Assembly (NCBI RefSeq): GCF_001294335.1
Contig: NZ_LGKG01000156.1
Location: 1-64,000, forward strand
From: Streptomyces chattanoogensis
GTDB taxonomy: Bacteria; Actinomycetota; Actinomycetes; Streptomycetales; Streptomycetaceae
DNA: 64,000 bases
Reading direction: 5' to 3'
Part shown: piece by piece, positions 12,001 through 21,094 of the stretch
Numbering within the stretch: the stretch's first letter is position 1
Layout of the letters: each line of letters starts with the position of its first letter
Made by a program: the position numbers and the translations under genes
The notes under the pieces: model-generated
The model's input: only the letters and a program-made list of their open reading frames with translations
Databases searched by the model: none
Told to the model about the DNA's origin: nothing

Positions 12001-14810
12001 GTTACCAAGGCCGAGGGAACCATGAACCGCGGCAGGCTCCGCGCGATATGGCCGCGCAGTTCACCGGGCGTGGGAGCGGTGCGGTCCTTGGGCACCACAT
12101 AGGCCACGAGCCGGGTGTCGCCCGGTACGTCCTCCCGGGCCACGACGACCGCTTGTGCCACATCAGGGTGCCCGGCCAGCACGGCCTGGACCTCACCGGG
12201 CTCGATACGATGGCCGCGCACCTTGGCCTGTTCATCCGCCCGGCCCGCGAACTCCAGATCGCCCTCGCCATTCCACCGCACCAGGTCACCGGTCCGGTAC
12301 ATCCGCGCACCCGGCTCGAAGGGACACGCCACAAACCGCTCCGCCGTCAGACCCGCACGCCCGAGGTAGCCACGTGCCAGACCCGCGCCGGAGACATACA
12401 ACTCGCCCGCGACGCCGGGCGGAACCGGCTGCAACTGGTCATCCAGCACAAACACCCGGGTCCCGACCACCGGCCGGCCGATCGGCACCGGACCGCCCGC
12501 CGACAGGGCCCCACTCATCGACACCATCACCGTCGACTCGGTCGGCCCGTACGCATTGATCACCCGACGGCCGCCCACCGCCCAACGCGCCACCAGCTCC
12601 GGCGGACACGCCTCACCCACCAGCGCCACCGCCAGAAGATCAGGCAGCTGGTTCTCCACACCGGCCGGCAACGACGCCAGGACCGACGCCGGCAACGTCA
12701 CCTGCGAAACCCGCTTCTCACGCAGCACCCGGGCGAGCCCCTCGCCCGACAATTGGTCCGGGTGCGGAAGCACCAGCGTTGCGCCGCAGCCAAAAGCCAT
12801 CGCCACTTCCGAAACCGCCGCGTCGAAGCTCGGCGATGAGAACTGCAGGATGCGGCTGTCCGCGCTCAGGTGCAGCCCGTCCCGCTCGGCCTCAGCCAGA
12901 CTCGCCATACCGCTGTGCGACACCACCACACCCTTGGGCCGGCCCGTCGAACCGGACGTATAGATCACATACGCCGGATGCTGCAGGTGCAGCGGGCCGG
13001 TCCGTTCGGCATCGGAGAGTGCATGCCGCGGCAGGGCGGCAAGCGCGGCGACGGTCCGCTCATCGTCGAGCGTGACCCGTACGGCATCTGCGTCGGGCAG
13101 TGCGGTGAGGCTCCGGCTGTCGGTGAGCAATATGGCGGGCCGGGTGTCGGCGAGCAGGAATCCGATCCGCTCGGCCGGATAGTCGGGGTCCACGGGTAGA
13201 TAGGCACCGCCTGCCTTGAGGACCGCGAGGAGTGCCACCAGCAGCTCCGGGGAGCGAGGCAGCGCCAGCGCCACCACCGACTCCGGGCCGACGCCCCGTT
13301 GGGCCAGCCATCGCGCCAACTGGTTGGCCCGCCCCTCCAGCTCCCCATACGTCAGGTTCGTGTCCTCACCCTCCACCGCGATCTGATCCGGGATGCGGGC
13401 GGCCTGGCGCGCGAACAGCTCCGGCAGCGTGACCTTCGGCGGCTGCGCTGCGGTGGCCATCCCTGCGGCCAGAAGCCGTTCCCGCTCGCCGGGCAGGAGT
13501 ATTCCCGTGTCGCTCACCGCGGTGTCGGGGTCGGCGGCGGTCTGCTCGAGCACCCGTATCAGTCGCTCGGCGATCTCCGCCACGACGGCCCGGTCGAAGA
13601 CGTCGGGCCGGAAGAAGAAACGGAGCGTCAGGCAGTCTCCCGGCTGTACGGCGAGGGAGAGGGGATAGTGGACGGATTCCCGGACACTGATGTCGATGTC
13701 GAGCTCGCCCTGCATCGGATCCGATGGCGTCAGGCTGTCCATGGGGAAATTCCCGAACACCACGCTGGTGTCGAAGTGACCGCCGTCCGAATCGTGGAGG
13801 CTCTGGATTTCGGCCAGCCCGAGGTGGTCGTGATCCAGAAGTCCGAAGCGCTGCTGCTGAATGCGCTGGAGAAGAGCGCGCAGGGAATCGTCGCGGCGCA
13901 GCTGTCCCCGTACCGGCACCGTGTTGATCAGCATCCCGATCGCGGTTTCCGCGCCCGGCAACTCTCCCGGCCGCCCGCTGACCGTGGCGCCGAAGACCAC
14001 ATCGTCGCGGCCGGTCAATCGGGCGAGCAGCAGGGTCCAGGCTGCCTGGAAGACGGTGTTGAGGGTGACATTGCTCTGCCGGGCCTGTTGCTTCAGGCTC
14101 GTGGTGAGCTCTGGTGTCAGTTCGAGGGTGACGTCCTGGGAGGCGGAGCCGGAAGACCTCGGGACGCCTGGTGCGAGATATGTGGGTCCGTCCAGGCCTT
14201 CCAGGACGGCGCGCCAGGCGTCCCGGGCGGCGGAGCGGTCCTGGGCCGCCAGCCAGGTCAGATAGGAGCGGTACGGGAGCGTCGCCGGCAGAACGGAAAT
14301 GTCACCGTCGTGCGCGTGGAGCAGGAGCAGCTCGCGCAGGAGGAGGGTCATGGACCAGCCGTCCAGTACGAGGTGGTGGTGGGTCACCACAAGCCGGTGC
14401 CGTTGCGGACCTCGCCGCATCAGGGTGAAACGCATCAAGGAAGGTGCCTCGGCATCGATGCCCTGAGCCCAGTCCTCGTCGGTCAGTTCGGCGCATCGCG
14501 CCTCGGCCGCCGTCGGCGCCAGCTCTCCCAGGTCGAACTCGTTCCACTGGAGCGGTACATCGCGCCGGATCACCTGGATGGGCTCGCCGGATTTCCGGCT
14601 CCGGAAGCTGGCGCGCAGATTCGCGTGGCGCTCGAGCAAGGCGGCCGCGGCCGCGCGTAGCCCCTTCGTGTCCAGCACCCCGTGCAGCTCGATGGTGTAC
14701 TGCGCGACATAGAGGTTCTTTGACGAGCTCTCGAGCCGCGCGTGGAACAGCAGTCCCTCTTGCAGAGGAGAAAGCGGCAGGATGTCTTCAATGATCGATG
14801 GGTTCGTCAT
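1..14810 (-). CDS. Giant multimodular NRPS, 3' end beyond the window
   Basis: One open frame runs leftwards from an ATG at 14810 to the window edge (about 4,936 residues, no stop). The start follows the previous gene by 14 nt with a GGAG ribosome site. Domains by approximate residue: C1 1-440, A1 460-950 (no methyltransferase), PCP1 around 998; C2 1057-1480, a 70-residue A remnant around 1574-1643, PCP2 around 1703; C3 1760-2200, A3 2233-3083 with an N-methyltransferase at about 2670-2953 (EIGVGSG), PCP3 around 3136; C4 3193-3620, A4 3653-4543 with a second methyltransferase (4110-4387), PCP4 around 4593; C5 from 4650, cut by the edge. All five C domains keep HHxxxDG and all four carriers keep GGHS. 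Nine-residue pocket codes read by hand: A1 DASTAVAVM (Tyr/Phe-like), A3 DAWTVAAVC (Phe-type), A4 DAWFFGLVQ (no confident substrate). C1 starts with [15 protein letters not shown], the style that follows E domains. It assembles a peptide on carrier-bound intermediates; no release domain is in view. Confidence 0.93.
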   Translation of the reverse strand, partial: MTNPSIIEDILPLSPLQEGLLFHARLESSSKNLYVAQYTIELHGVLDTKGLRAAAAALLERHANLRASFRSRKSGEPIQVIRRDVPLQWNEFDLGELAPTAAEARCAELTDEDWAQGIDAEAPSLMRFTLMRRGPQRHRLVVTHHHLVLDGWSMTLLLRELLLLHAHDGDISVLPATLPYRSYLTWLAAQDRSAARDAWRAVLEGLDGPTYLAPGVPRSSGSASQDVTLELTPELTTSLKQQARQSNVTLNTVFQAAWTLLLARLTGRDDVVFGATVSGRPGELPGAETAIGMLINTVPVRGQLRRDDSLRALLQRIQQQRFGLLDHDHLGLAEIQSLHDSDGGHFDTSVVFGNFPMDSLTPSDPMQGELDIDISVRESVHYPLSLAVQPGDCLTLRFFFRPDVFDRAVVAEIAERLIRVLEQTAADPDTAVSDTGILLPGERERLLAAGMATAAQPPKVTLPELFARQAARIPDQIAVEGEDTNLTYGELEGRANQLARWLAQRGVGPESVVALALPRSPELLVALLAVLKAGGAYLPVDPDYPAERIGFLLADTRPAILLTDSRSLTALPDADAVRVTLDDERTVAALAALPRHALSDAERTGPLHLQHPAYVIYTSGSTGRPKGVVVSHSGMASLAEAERDGLHLSADSRILQFSSPSFDAAVSEVAMAFGCGATLVLPHPDQLSGEGLARVLREKRVSQVTLPASVLASLPAGVENQLPDLLAVALVGEACPPELVARWAVGGRRVINAYGPTESTVMVSMSGALSAGGPVPIGRPVVGTRVFVLDDQLQPVPPGVAGELYVSGAGLARGYLGRAGLTAERFVACPFEPGARMYRTGDLVRWNGEGDLEFAGRADEQAKVRGHRIEPGEVQAVLAGHPDVAQAVVVAREDVPGDTRLVAYVVPKDRTAPTPGELRGHIARSLPRFMVPSALVTLEALPLTPNGKLDRNALPAPEHAVDGAGRAPRSPREEVLCGLFADVLGVPRVGVDDDFFDLGGHSLLVTRLVNRIRSALGLEVSVATVFDTPTVAALAHRLDSGDRPRPALVARPRPPRLPLSFAQRRSRFLYEMEGPSATYNVPLALRLTGRVDQQALHTALLDVIGRHESLRTVFSENDGRSEQTILDLDQIDLAWTVRTVTEAELPDALATAARHAFDLSVEPPVRAWFFDIADNAGITGANGEHGSGNDSVLLLLLHHIASDGWSLGPLGRDLSTAYSARITGQPPTWARLPVQYADFTLWQRELLGEESDPDSVFSQQIGYWTGQLADLPDSLDLPVDRPRPAVQSYEGSSVSFTLDAELHRGLIALARDAGATVFMVLQASMAALLTRMGAGTDIPLGSPIAGRTDDALDDLVGQFLNTLVLRTDTSGDPSFAELLARVRETSLAAYAHQDIPFESLVEALNPQRSASHHPLFQVMLVLQNAPESHFELPGLTTRADFVDTGTAQFDLLASLLEHHDAAGAPAGIDAVLEFATDLFDRVTARSLVARWLRLLEQVVADPGRSIDEVDVLLDGEWDHVLPGGKSTAPESSAASVANGFDERTRSAPRPLTEAPAPRPVREGEERNDRFNGRAYVLDAKLRPVPPGVTGELYLSGADLAGGHSGHPESSPERFVACPFEPGAGMYRTGDLARWNREGEWELVRRSPDERATAGALGSAPGHTRADGGDRAPGTPQEEVLCRLFADVLGVPEVGIDDSFFDLGGHSLSAIRLLVRIKSVLGVEIAIANLFEHPTVAGLTKQLDAGRTQRPALAARPRPRAIPLSFAQRRLWFAYKLEGPSASYNMPLALRLTGAVDRAALRAALMDVVTRHESLRTIFPEQGAEPEQWIVAPDEADLNWETRAVTEAELPEALETAARYGFALSSEIPIRIWLFDIAGKDDAGSGTGSDECVLLVLVHHIASDGWSLGPLGRDIVEAYSARSGGRVPAWAELPVQYADYTLWQRELLGDESDPDSVLSQQVAYWAEQLADLPEQLSLPADRPRPAVASYRGAGLMVELPAALHRSLADGARREGATVFMVLQAAMAALLTRLGAGTDIPLGSGQAGRTDEALDDLIGFFVNTFVLRTDTSGDPSFSELLGRVRETSLAAYAHQDVPFEYLVEVLNPQRSAGYHPMFQVALVLQNAPTSGFELPGLRVTETEAGTGTSRFDLLISLVERFDDSGDPAGIEAWSEYSTDLFDRSTVEALMARWVRLLEQMAAHPDMRIGQAEVLLAGERDRLLLGWNGADGGALPDVTLVELFAERVRSAPDAVAVESSSGESVSYGELNSRANRLAHCLVERGVGPEQVVGVLLPRSVELVVTVLAVLKAGGAYLPLDPAYPAERLEFMLADARPLLVVDGELLGQDWSAYPETEPQPGLEPAHPAYVIYTSGSTGRPKGVVESHSGVASLATAQRDRLKVTADSRVLQFSSSSFDAAVWELVMVFGSGATLVIPDPDQLSGEGLARVLGEKRVSHVTLPASVLASVPAGAEERLPGLATLVLAGEACPRELVARWAVGGRRVINAYGPTESTVCVSMSGPLSAGGPVPIGGPVTGTRVYVLDEGLRPVPPGVPGELYVTGAGLARGYLGRAGLTAERFVACPFESGARMYRTGDVVRWNHDGELEFAGRADEQVKVRGFRIEPGEIEAALATHPEVAQAVVVSREDTPGDTRLVAYVVPGATNDQGQKDGRVREWQQIYESVYSGGTEVEFGEDFTGWNSSYSGEPIPLGEMQEWRDAAVARIQEFTPRRTLEIGVGSGLLLARLAPECEQYWATDFSANVIDRLERQVAEAGLADRVRLRCQRADDTEGLPAGFFDTIVLNSVVQYFPSGDYLSRVLDGVLRLLAPGGRIVLGDIRNARTAREFQVAVQALRLGADADAARWDAAVEQGLRAEPELLVAPEFFVDFAQGDDRLGAVDIRLKRGGYHNELTRHRYEVVLHAADAPTTSVAEVQEIVWGWDVSGLADLSLWLGGVVTGLRVTGIPNARLVRESQGPIADFGPADIMDPEEFARWGEEHGHQVVLTWSPDGPVWFEGLLCPAGGPVVSGAYQSADGTGPWVNVPAATHGAGALATSARAHAAERLPEFMVPSAVVVLDGLPLTPNGKLDRKALPAPDYAVLSHGRSPRTPQEEVLCGLFAEVLGVPRVGVDDGFFDMGGHSLLVTRLVSRIRSVLGVEVAIATVFDAPTVAELAQRLDGDEQVRPALVRTPRTDRIPLSFAQRRLWFLHKLEGPSATYNMPFGLELIGEVDQQVLRAALLDVIERHESLRTVFPEHQGRPWQRIIAADQVEWSLETRYVTERELPAALELAARHPFALSSEIPIRASLFACGDRHVLMILIHHIAGDGWSVEPLARDIVTAYAARSVGRAPAWSELPVQYADYSLWQRELLGEESDPDSVLSRQVTYWTRQLADLPDQLSLPTDRPRPAVASYHGSCLTFALDGELHRDIAALAADRGATVFMVLQAGMAALLTRLGAGTDIPLGSGIAGRTDAALDDLVGFFVNTLVLRTDTSGDPEFADLLEQVRESSLAAYAHQDVPFEHLVEVLNPKRSTAHHPLFQVALTLQNAPEGRFELPGLEVRQKAVGTGAARYDVLVSLNEVRDGDGVPRGLEGSVEFATDLFDEETVRRLMERWECLLRVVTADPRVRIGQVELVDAAEREAVLTHGRGPVAEQAGLLPDLLAAQAIRTPEAVAVVCDGSILTYAELDERANRLARLLISLGAGPERLVAVALPRTPELLVALLAVLKSGAAYLPLQPGDPAERLRSLIADAGPVLLVTHQDVPLPDGVEQPVQVDLSDPEVRARLAELPGDPVTDRERTATLNGAHPAYVIYTSGSTGLPKAVVVEHRGLAGQLQWMRAAYPVDGRDVVLFRTAVGFDAAGWEIWLPLITGATVSVASDDVLRDPQRLVDLLVRDRVTTAQFVPSLLAALPAPPPAHAMTRMFSGGEALGAALAEEIESAWGCQVINLYGPTETTVQVASAVADRSCRTGHTVPIGRPVANTRLAVLDDRLRPVPPGVPGELFVAGAQVARGYLNRPALTADRFVADPLGPPGSRMYRTGDVVRWTPGGELVFLGRADDQLKVRGFRIEPGEIEAALLAHPAVEQAAVVVREDAPDDQRLVGYVVPAANAGELVTEDQVAEWREVHDAVSAGSRTHEFGADFTGWTSSYTGNPIPPAEMQEWRDAAVARIREFAPRRVLEIGVGSGLLLAHLAPQCEAYWGTDLSPVVIDRLSGLVDAAGLADRVRLHRRSADDTDGLPAKFFDTIVLNSVVQYFPSGDYLAKVLGRAMEMLAPGGRIVLGDIRNLRSVRALHTAVHGGRYGLAKDAVRLHTAVERAVLLEKELLVVPEFFTTLAETDGRIGAVDVRLKRGGYHNELTRHRYEVVLHAADAHGHGDTGPVSLAGIPELRWGREVSGLGDLPTEADGPVRISGLVNARLAAEIAAADALDRRRQGDAEAAAAVDPEDIVRWGERHGLAVVTTWNAERPELFDAVVSPSALDGQVLRGLCRASTLPGPLVNNPAAARDIGNVLASVKEQLTERLPAHLVPPQLVAIGALPVTRNGKLDRKALPVPDVAVSGGRAPRTPREEVLCGLFAEVLGVPRVGVDDGFFDLGGHSLLVTRLVSRIRSVLGVEVAIATVFEAPTAAELTKRLDAGDAERPALVPMPRPESIPLSFAQRRLWFLHKLEGPSATYNMPLALRLSGQVDQAALRAALLDVVTRHESLRTIFPEQDGEPRQRILRPDQVELWWETRSVTEDELPEVLETAARYGFDLSAEIPVRVSLFACGDDHVLLLLIHHIACDGWSMGPLARDIVTAYSARTVGQDPEWTALPVQYADYALWQRELLGAESDPESLLSQQVDYWSRQLADLPEQLNLPTDRPRPATASHAGCSLAFELESELHQNLAALAGRNGATVFMVLQAAMAALLTRLGAGTDVPLGSGLAGRTDEALDDLI
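9850..10330 (-). other. Deleted adenylation domain inside NRPS module 2
   Basis: Read in frame, the end of C2 ([18 protein letters not shown]) passes into a low-complexity Ser/Ala/Pro/Glu/Arg linker. It then joins a short A-domain piece containing only the A6-like GELYLSGA and A7-like [11 protein letters not shown] motifs, and then a charged linker leading to an intact PCP ([10 protein letters not shown]). Motifs A1-A5 (ATP binding and substrate pocket) are absent, as are the A8 hinge motif and the A10 lysine loop (NGKLDR). The frame stays open throughout, so this is an in-frame internal loss of roughly 400 residues and not a frameshift. The module cannot activate its own amino acid. Confidence 0.9.
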
Positions 14811-14824
14811 GATCTTCTAACTCC

Positions 14825-17800
14825 CTACCGGGCGTTCAGCTCGGCTTCGAGATCGTCGATCTCGCTCTGGCTAATGGAGGACAAGGTCACGTCGGACGGC
14901 GTGAGCCCGGTGGATTCCGGCCGTTTCGCACAGGTGGTGAGTGCCGTGAGCATGCACAGCCATGAATCGGCCAGTTCGTGCGCCTCGGATGCGGCCGGGT
15001 CACCGTCCGCCCAGCTCCAGGTGGCGCGCAGCACCGCTCCGCCTGGCCCGTCGCAGACCACTGCGTGGACCTCGATGCGGTGGGTCATGGCCAGACCGTC
15101 GGCCTCGTCCGGTCCGATGTCGTATTCGGGATCGATCGGCCATGTGCCGTGCTGCCCGTCCGGGAACCGGCCGAGGTAGGTGAACTTCAGTTCCGGACGG
15201 TGGAATGCGGCCGGTTCCGCGCCGGTTTGCGTATTCAGATGGCGGAGGAGGCCGTAGCCGAAGCCGTTGTCGGGAACGTCCCGCAGCCGGTTTCGTATCT
15301 GCCGCAGTACCCTGCCCGCGGCCGGCCCGCCCCGGCGTATGTCGTTCCAGTCCAGCCGGCTCAGCGGGAAAGGCACGGGGAAGGGGGCGGCGAACCTGCC
15401 GAGGGTGTGGGACGGGTCCGCGCCGTCGCGGATTGCTGTCCGGCCACTGCCTTCGAGTTCGATGACGACGGTTGCGCCGCCCTCTTGGCCGTGTCTTTGG
15501 CGCCGCTCCGCGACCGCGAGTACCAGCCCCGTCAGTAACAGGTCACCGGGATCGGCGCCCAATGCCGCGGGCGCCGTGGTCAGCAGCGCCTCGGTGAGAT
15601 CGGCGGGCACGGTGAACCGGCGTTCCCCGCCATGGGTCCGGCCCCGCCCGTGGGCCGGTGCTCCGGCCACCGTCCCGGCCGCCGCCCGCATCCAGTCCGG
15701 CATCTCGGCGATCCGCCGGTGCGCTCGTGCCTCCGTCGCCAGCAGCTGCGACCAGCGGCGGTAGGAAATGCGGCCGGCGGCGAGCCTCGGCGGCTCGTCC
15801 CCGGCGGCCAGCGCCTCCCAGACTGTCCGCAGATCGCCGATGAGGATGCGCCATGAGGCGCCGTCGATGGCCAGTTGACTCACGACGAGCGCCAGGGAGC
15901 CGGGGCACTGTACGCCACGGTCGAACCACACCGCTTGAACGACCACTCCGTCCTCGAGGGACAGCCGCTCCCTGGCGGCATCAATCTCCTCCGCGACGAG
16001 CCGCGCCATGTCCGCATCGTCAACGCCCCGCGCATCGATCCGTGTGAGGCGCGCGTCTGCATCCGCGGCGCCCACAGGCAACACGGTCGGCTTCCACGGC
16101 TCGGCACCGGTGGTCTCCACGCGCAGCCGCAGCGCGTCGTGGCTGTCCAGCAGTGCCTGCAGCACGGCCAGGAGGGCGGTCCGGGTGAGTCCGGCCGGCG
16201 CACTCAGCACCAGGGACTGGCTGAGCCGGTCGGGGGAACCGCCTCGGCCGCATACCTCCTGCATACCCGGCGTCAGGCACAGGGGCCCGCCGACGTTGTC
16301 ATCGCTCTCGCCCGGTGCCTTGTCCACCGGTGTGGAGACAGCGGCCAGCCCGGCCAGGCTGCGCTGTCCGAGCACGTCACGCGTGGTGAGCGACAGACCG
16401 GCTCGGCGCGCCCGCCCCACCAGTTCGACCGCGGCGATGCTGTCGCCGCCCAGGCTCACAAAGCCGTGATCGGTGCCCACCGTCGGTACGCCGAGCAGTT
16501 CGGCTACCAGTCCGCAGAGGATCTCCTCCTGGCGGGTGCGCGGTGCCCGGCCGACGGCGGCGGCGCTCGGATCCGGCGCAGGCAGCGCGCGCCGGTCCAG
16601 CTTGCCGTTCACGGTCAAGGGAATGGCGTCCAAGGTGATGAATGCGGACGGCACCATGTAGTCCGGCAGGGTCCTGCCCAGGTGCTCGCGCCATCCGTGG
16701 GGGTCGGCGGCGCCCCCTCCCGCCAAGGCGACGACGTAGGCGGCCAGCCGTGTGCCACCCGGTCCGGTCTCCCACGGCAGTACGACCGCCTGGTCGACGC
16801 CGGGGTGACTGGTCAGCGCGGCCTCGATCTCGCCCGGTTCGACGCGAAAGCCACGTATCTGGATCTGCGCGTCGGCGCGGCCCACGAACTCGAGCTGCCC
16901 GGTGGAGGTCCAGCTGGCCAGATCGCCGGTCCGGTACATCCGCCGGCCCGGCTCGTAAGGAGAGGCCACGAAACGCCCGGCGGTCAGGCCCGGACGGCCC
17001 AGATATCCGCGGGCCAGCCCCGGGCCCGACACATACATCTCGCCGACGCTGCCGGCGGGCAGCCGCTCGAGGCCGGGGCCCAGGACGTGGATGGTGAGGT
17101 CGCACAGGGCAGTGCCGATGGGACTGCGGTCGACCGACCCGGGTGTATGGCTGTCCAGCTCGGCGTAGGTGGCGTGTACGGCGGCCTCGGTGATGCCGTA
17201 CATATTCACCATCACCGGCGCATCGTCAGGATGCCGTTCATACCATTCGGCGAGACGCCGCATATCAAGGATCTCGCCGTCGAACACCACCACACGCAAG
17301 CTGAGCTCACGCGCTGTTTCCGGGTGTTCCCGTTCCGCCTGTATCAGCTGGTAGAAGGCGGACGGCGTCTGGCTCAACACCGTGACGCGTTGCGCCACGA
17401 GCAGTTCGAGGAATTCCCAGGGCGAACGGGTGACTTCATGGCTGACGACCACCAAACGTCCGCCGTGCAGAAGTGGACCCCACATTTCCCATATCGAGAA
17501 ATCGAAGGAGAAGGAGTGGAACATCGTCCAGACATCGTCCGGCCCGAACGCGAACCGATCCTCGGTTGCCGAGAACAACCGCACCGCACCGTGGTGCGCC
17601 ATCACCACGCCCTTGGGCTTGCCCGTGGAACCCGAGGTGTAGATCACATACGCCGCGTGGGCCGCCGAGGCCGGCCATCGCCGGTCGGCGTCCGTGGGAT
17701 CGGTGTCGGGCTGGAGGCTCAGGGCCACGGCCGTCTCCGGCGCCCCCAGGTCCAGCCGCAGCAGCTTCTCCGCCCGCACGTCGCTGCCGGTATCGCCGGT

Positions 17801-18124
17801 CACCAGCACTGCCGTGGGCCGGGCATCGGTGATCAGGTAGTCGATTCGCTCAGCGGGGTAGTTCGGATCGACGGGTAGGTAGGCGGCCCCGGCCTTGACC
17901 ACGGCGATGATCGCCACGACCATCTCCAGCGATCGCGGCAGGACGATGGAGACGATGTCTTCCGCACCGAGGCCCTGGCCGATCAGCTGGTGTGCGAGGC
18001 GGTTCGCCGCACGGTTGAGTTCGTCGTACGTCATGCGTTCGCCGTCATGGACAACCGCCACCTTGTCCGGCGAGCGCCTCACCTGGAACTCGAACAGTTG
18101 CGGAAGGGTGTGGTGCACAGTCAT
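14825..18124 (-). CDS. NRPS A-PCP-E protein, likely chain-initiating, degenerate E domain
   Basis: Starting at ATG 18124 (MTVHHTLPQLFEFQ, GGGGA site upstream) the protein has 1,099 residues; an in-frame ATG at 18205 would add 27 residues unlike the family. The A domain has YTSGSTGKPKG, the YRTGDLASW motif and NGKLDRRALP. Its pocket code reads DFWSVDMVH, close to the threonine pattern DFWSVGMVH but with Asp at the sixth position. The PCP has FVSLGGDSIAAVELV. The C-terminal 450 residues match an epimerisation domain (NGFGYGLLRHL, FTYLGRF), but HHxxxDG reads SQLAIDG and EGHGRE reads EGSGRT. The E domain is therefore probably inactive. The acidic C-terminal helix (SQSEIDDLEAELNAR) resembles a donor COM region that would meet the next NRPS. 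There is no N-terminal C domain, which suggests it starts the chain. Confidence 0.93.
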   Translation of the reverse strand: MTVHHTLPQLFEFQVRRSPDKVAVVHDGERMTYDELNRAANRLAHQLIGQGLGAEDIVSIVLPRSLEMVVAIIAVVKAGAAYLPVDPNYPAERIDYLITDARPTAVLVTGDTGSDVRAEKLLRLDLGAPETAVALSLQPDTDPTDADRRWPASAAHAAYVIYTSGSTGKPKGVVMAHHGAVRLFSATEDRFAFGPDDVWTMFHSFSFDFSIWEMWGPLLHGGRLVVVSHEVTRSPWEFLELLVAQRVTVLSQTPSAFYQLIQAEREHPETARELSLRVVVFDGEILDMRRLAEWYERHPDDAPVMVNMYGITEAAVHATYAELDSHTPGSVDRSPIGTALCDLTIHVLGPGLERLPAGSVGEMYVSGPGLARGYLGRPGLTAGRFVASPYEPGRRMYRTGDLASWTSTGQLEFVGRADAQIQIRGFRVEPGEIEAALTSHPGVDQAVVLPWETGPGGTRLAAYVVALAGGGAADPHGWREHLGRTLPDYMVPSAFITLDAIPLTVNGKLDRRALPAPDPSAAAVGRAPRTRQEEILCGLVAELLGVPTVGTDHGFVSLGGDSIAAVELVGRARRAGLSLTTRDVLGQRSLAGLAAVSTPVDKAPGESDDNVGGPLCLTPGMQEVCGRGGSPDRLSQSLVLSAPAGLTRTALLAVLQALLDSHDALRLRVETTGAEPWKPTVLPVGAADADARLTRIDARGVDDADMARLVAEEIDAARERLSLEDGVVVQAVWFDRGVQCPGSLALVVSQLAIDGASWRILIGDLRTVWEALAAGDEPPRLAAGRISYRRWSQLLATEARAHRRIAEMPDWMRAAAGTVAGAPAHGRGRTHGGERRFTVPADLTEALLTTAPAALGADPGDLLLTGLVLAVAERRQRHGQEGGATVVIELEGSGRTAIRDGADPSHTLGRFAAPFPVPFPLSRLDWNDIRRGGPAAGRVLRQIRNRLRDVPDNGFGYGLLRHLNTQTGAEPAAFHRPELKFTYLGRFPDGQHGTWPIDPEYDIGPDEADGLAMTHRIEVHAVVCDGPGGAVLRATWSWADGDPAASEAHELADSWLCMLTALTTCAKRPESTGLTPSDVTLSSISQSEIDDLEAELNAR

Positions 18125-18219
18125 GCGATCCCCATAGCGACAAATGCCCCGGATATACCGGGTGGAAGGTGAGACCGAGGCCCCAGATCGGGCAAGCTCC
18201 ATCACCGCAAGCCAACTAA

Positions 18220-18267
18220 CGGCTGTTCTCAGTCGCGGCTGTACTCAGTCACGGCTGTACTCAGTCA
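18220..18267. repeat. 16-bp tandem repeat, three copies
   Basis: The unit CGGCTGTACTCAGTCA occurs at 18236-18251 and 18252-18267. A version with two mismatches lies at 18220-18235. The repeat spans the 3' end and stop codon of the mbtH gene, so each unit carries a copy of its last codons. It looks like replication slippage. Confidence 0.9.
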
Positions 18268-18469
18268 TGGCGTTTTGCAGGCTGATCGGCCGCATATCCG
18301 TCCAGTGCGCCTCGACATAGTCGAGACACTCCTGCCGGCTCGAATCTTCCAAGGCGACCGTCCATCCCTCCGGGACCTTGATCGCAGCAGGCCACAGTGA
18401 ATGTTGGCCTTCGCCGTTGACCAGTACCGAGTAGCTGCCATCAGGATTTTCGAACGGATTGGATGCCAT
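18245..18469 (-). CDS. mbtH: MbtH-like protein
   Basis: This 74-residue protein has the family signature NxExQxSLWP ([10 protein letters not shown] at residues 18-27), the N-terminal [10 protein letters not shown] and a conserved EGW. MbtH-like proteins bind NRPS adenylation domains and are often needed for their folding or activity. It lies 120 nt upstream of the A-PCP-E gene on the same strand and is probably the first gene of the NRPS transcript. ATG 18469 has a GGGGGAG site. Confidence 0.96.
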   Translation of the reverse strand: MASNPFENPDGSYSVLVNGEGQHSLWPAAIKVPEGWTVALEDSSRQECLDYVEAHWTDMRPISLQNAMTEYSRD

Positions 18470-19104
18470 GGAGATCTCCCCCTTGCTGGGCTCCGGAATG
18501 CCGGAACACCCGCTATTTCAAAGATTGTTGGGCCAGCGCTGATACCGAAAACTGGTTCAGGCAGGCGTTGCGGGTCCACAAGAGAACAGTCCACTCGGGC
18601 GACAGGTGCGAGCATTCTCGTACCGCACAACTGGTCATGCCGTGCAGGCGTGTAAGAGCAGGGCATGCTGCGGGGATTCGTGCTCACTGCCCTGGTGAGA
18701 CTTCCGAATGGGTTGTGGACCCCGGTTGTCCATGCGGCGAGGGAAATGTCCCCCGATTGTGGGGCCGCGGGCTCACCCGTGCCTCGCGGACCTCGCCGCG
18801 TGACGCCTTACCGCTCGGCGTCGCGGGAGCCCGGTCCGCGCGAGCGGGTCGACCCCGCGCCCGTGCAGTCGGAAGCCCGCCTGTCTTGGAGAGCAGGGCG
18901 ACAGCAGTAGCATTCACCTGCTTCGCCGGCAATAGCGGCCCCTGCTGATGTGCGCATCTTCACGTGCTGTTCCTCGTCATGATCGAAGTCGGCGTCCCGT
19001 CGAGGGCGGCGGAGGGTGCGATGGTGCTCTCGCCGTCCATGGAAGTGACACCTCAATGCACCCCATGCGCTCCGCTGTTCCGCATCAGCGAACGCCTCTC
19101 CACC

Positions 19105-19172
19105 ATGCCGGAATGCGGCGACGAGGTCGTGAGCACTGAGTCCACAACTTCCTTGGCAATGAGTTCACTCGC
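19105..19172 (-). promoter_or_regulatory. Leader element of lanthipeptide cassette, copy 3 (orphan)
   Basis: On the minus strand this stretch contains GAGTGAACTCATTGCCAA, GTTGTGGACTCA, GCTCACGACCTC and TCCGGCAT in the same order and spacing as the leaders of lanA1 and lanA2. No precursor gene with a recognisable leader follows it. The rest of the 18470-19621 interval holds the araC remnant listed separately and otherwise nothing I can assign. Confidence 0.7.
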
Positions 19173-19290
19173 GGTTATGGAGGGCCGGTGCCGGTGATCT
19201 TGGGCGTGATGCCACAGGCGGTGGGGTGGGTGCGACTGAAGTCGGTTGCGCAGGGAATCCCCAGCGGCTGGCGAAAACGAAGGTGCTTTG
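19165..19290 (-). pseudogene. 3' remnant of an AraC-type regulator gene, copy 3
   Basis: The minus-strand sequence resembles the 3' end of the intact regulator at 24781-25752. It reads SRWGF in place of AARWGF, then shows nucleotide similarity to the ACCGACTTCAGCCG segment after a small insertion, and ends in LHNRE-stop where the intact gene ends in LRSRE-stop. The orphan leader element follows directly, as in the intact cassette. Earlier parts of the gene are not recognisable. Confidence 0.65.
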
Positions 19291-19621
19291 AGCGTGTCCG
19301 GGTGATGCCGGGGCCTTCGGCTGAGCGTCGCAGCTGATCAGCTTACGGCCGGTGGCGCGCACACCGGCCGAAGAGCACCGGTGGCTTTCCCGCATCGAGG
19401 AGCCGCATTTCTCCATGAGTGGGAGGCATTGCAGCTGCTGGGACCGGCAGAATGCGCTGGCTACGCGTGGCCGCGCCGTCGCCGACAGAACCGGTCTCAG
19501 GACCGTCTGCCTTCCGCACGCGTCGACAACGACATCCCGGCTGCAGCCGGTCCCTGCAAAGGCCAGCCCAGATGCTTCTCAGCGTTGAGTCCGGTAACGC
19601 CACCCGCACGTGGGCTCCTGC

Positions 19622-21094
19622 TCAGCCGAGCAGCAGCGCGGCGTCCCACGGGCATAACGGTTTCCGCCCGGTGCCGTAGGTGTGAAGAGCGAGCGCGATG
19701 CCGGCAGCGCCTTCCAGGAAGCCGGTGCGGTGCGGCGCCATGGGCTGTCCGGACGTCAGCGCGGGACGATCGTAGGAGAACCCGAAGGGAAAGCCGGAGT
19801 CGTAGGCGTCGACGAGACTGCGGGCCAGACGGGGCAGCAGTCCGGCCAGACATGCGTCGGCGGTCTCGTCGGCCATCCGCCATGCGGTCTGCAGCAGTCC
19901 GGCCCACCCGTGACAGAGGGACCCCTCCATGACCTGGCGGGGTGTCAGGGCCGACAGCGCGTCGGTCAGCGCCCGGATCGCCGTGTGCCGCCATTCAGGT
20001 TCGCCGAGTGCGCGGCCGGCAAGGTACAGCACCCGGGCCACGCCCGGGGTGCCGTAACACCAACCGGTCACAGTGGCCCCTGGACCGCAGCCGGACGCGG
20101 GGGCGCCGGCAACAAACTCGTCGAATCCCACGACACGCGGCCAGCGCCCGCCATCGAGCCGGTAGGGGAGGACGTGCTCGACCAATTGGCGGATGGCCTC
20201 CGACTGGCCGGGTACCCGTACCCCGGACTCATGAGCGAGGGCGAGCAAAGCCAGCGGGCCGCATATACCGTGTGCCGCACCGAGGTTGAGGTGTCCGCGG
20301 GGGTACCGCGCATCCTGTCGGCCGGAGGGGCCCGTGGGCACCCACCAGCCCGGCACGTCCGCCCCGTGGGCGCGCACCGGGCGGACCAGCCGGACCAGGT
20401 ACGACAGGGCCTCGGCGAGCGGCTTGCGGTGCCGGTCCCGGCTCAGTAGCAGATAGCGGCCGACACCGGTGACACCGCTGATGGTGTCGTAGGTGCGCAT
20501 GGCCACTCCGGCGCGCCCGGCATCGAGGCGGGCAGCCTCCGCCCTGAGGACGGCGCGGAGGCCGGCGATGATCCGCTCATCGAGCTGCTTCAGAAGGGTG
20601 GCGTAGTCCGGCGGGTGGCGTTGCGCCATCCGGGCCGCGAAGGCCAGGGAAGTCACTCCGTCGTGCAGGCCGATGCCATGGTGGGTAGTCAGCTCGTGCA
20701 ACGCCGCGGACAGATGGGCGTGGGCAGCGGTGCGGAGGGCCGGAGTCGACTGGGACAGCTCCGCGTAGAGCAGCGCGACCCCGCTGTGCCCCTCCGCCAG
20801 GGTTGGGCCGGGTCGGGGCGGACGTAGCCTCGGAGCGTCCGGCACGCTGTCGGGAACTGCCGTGGTCACCGCGATCCGGTCCGGGCGGCTGAGCCCCGCA
20901 GCCAGTGCGGCAACGATCCGTCGGGCTCGGTCCCGCGTCGAGGCGTCGTCGGGAAAGGTGCCTTCGCCCGATTCAGCCTGGGCATCCACCACACCGCTGT
21001 CCGGGACAGCGTGGTTCTGAGGATCGGCCTCCGGGGTGGTGGTGCCGGACGGGTCACCGGCCGATGTGGCGTTCGGCCAGTGCTCTCCCGTCAC
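19622..21094 (-). CDS. lanC: LanC-type lanthionine cyclase
   Basis: The start is GTG 21094, which overlaps the lanB stop (GTGA) and has a GGGGG site, giving 490 residues. An upstream extension to 21310 lies inside lanB and looks non-coding. Zinc ligands expected for LanC are present: Cys346 (GWCYGTPG) and Cys394-His395 (SLCHGWAG). The Asp203 (TYDTISGVTG) and His275 (AHGICGP) positions match the catalytic residues of NisC. The enzyme would add cysteine thiols onto dehydrated Ser/Thr of the LanA peptides. The first 60 or so residues are poorly conserved and acidic. Confidence 0.95.
   Translation of the reverse strand: MTGEHWPNATSAGDPSGTTTPEADPQNHAVPDSGVVDAQAESGEGTFPDDASTRDRARRIVAALAAGLSRPDRIAVTTAVPDSVPDAPRLRPPRPGPTLAEGHSGVALLYAELSQSTPALRTAAHAHLSAALHELTTHHGIGLHDGVTSLAFAARMAQRHPPDYATLLKQLDERIIAGLRAVLRAEAARLDAGRAGVAMRTYDTISGVTGVGRYLLLSRDRHRKPLAEALSYLVRLVRPVRAHGADVPGWWVPTGPSGRQDARYPRGHLNLGAAHGICGPLALLALAHESGVRVPGQSEAIRQLVEHVLPYRLDGGRWPRVVGFDEFVAGAPASGCGPGATVTGWCYGTPGVARVLYLAGRALGEPEWRHTAIRALTDALSALTPRQVMEGSLCHGWAGLLQTAWRMADETADACLAGLLPRLARSLVDAYDSGFPFGFSYDRPALTSGQPMAPHRTGFLEGAAGIALALHTYGTGRKPLCPWDAALLLG

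Noticed and set aside
18980..19060. Possible precursor peptide after the third leader copy (MDGESTIAP...)
   Set aside because: No FDLD box, no Cys and no good ribosome site; likely chance.
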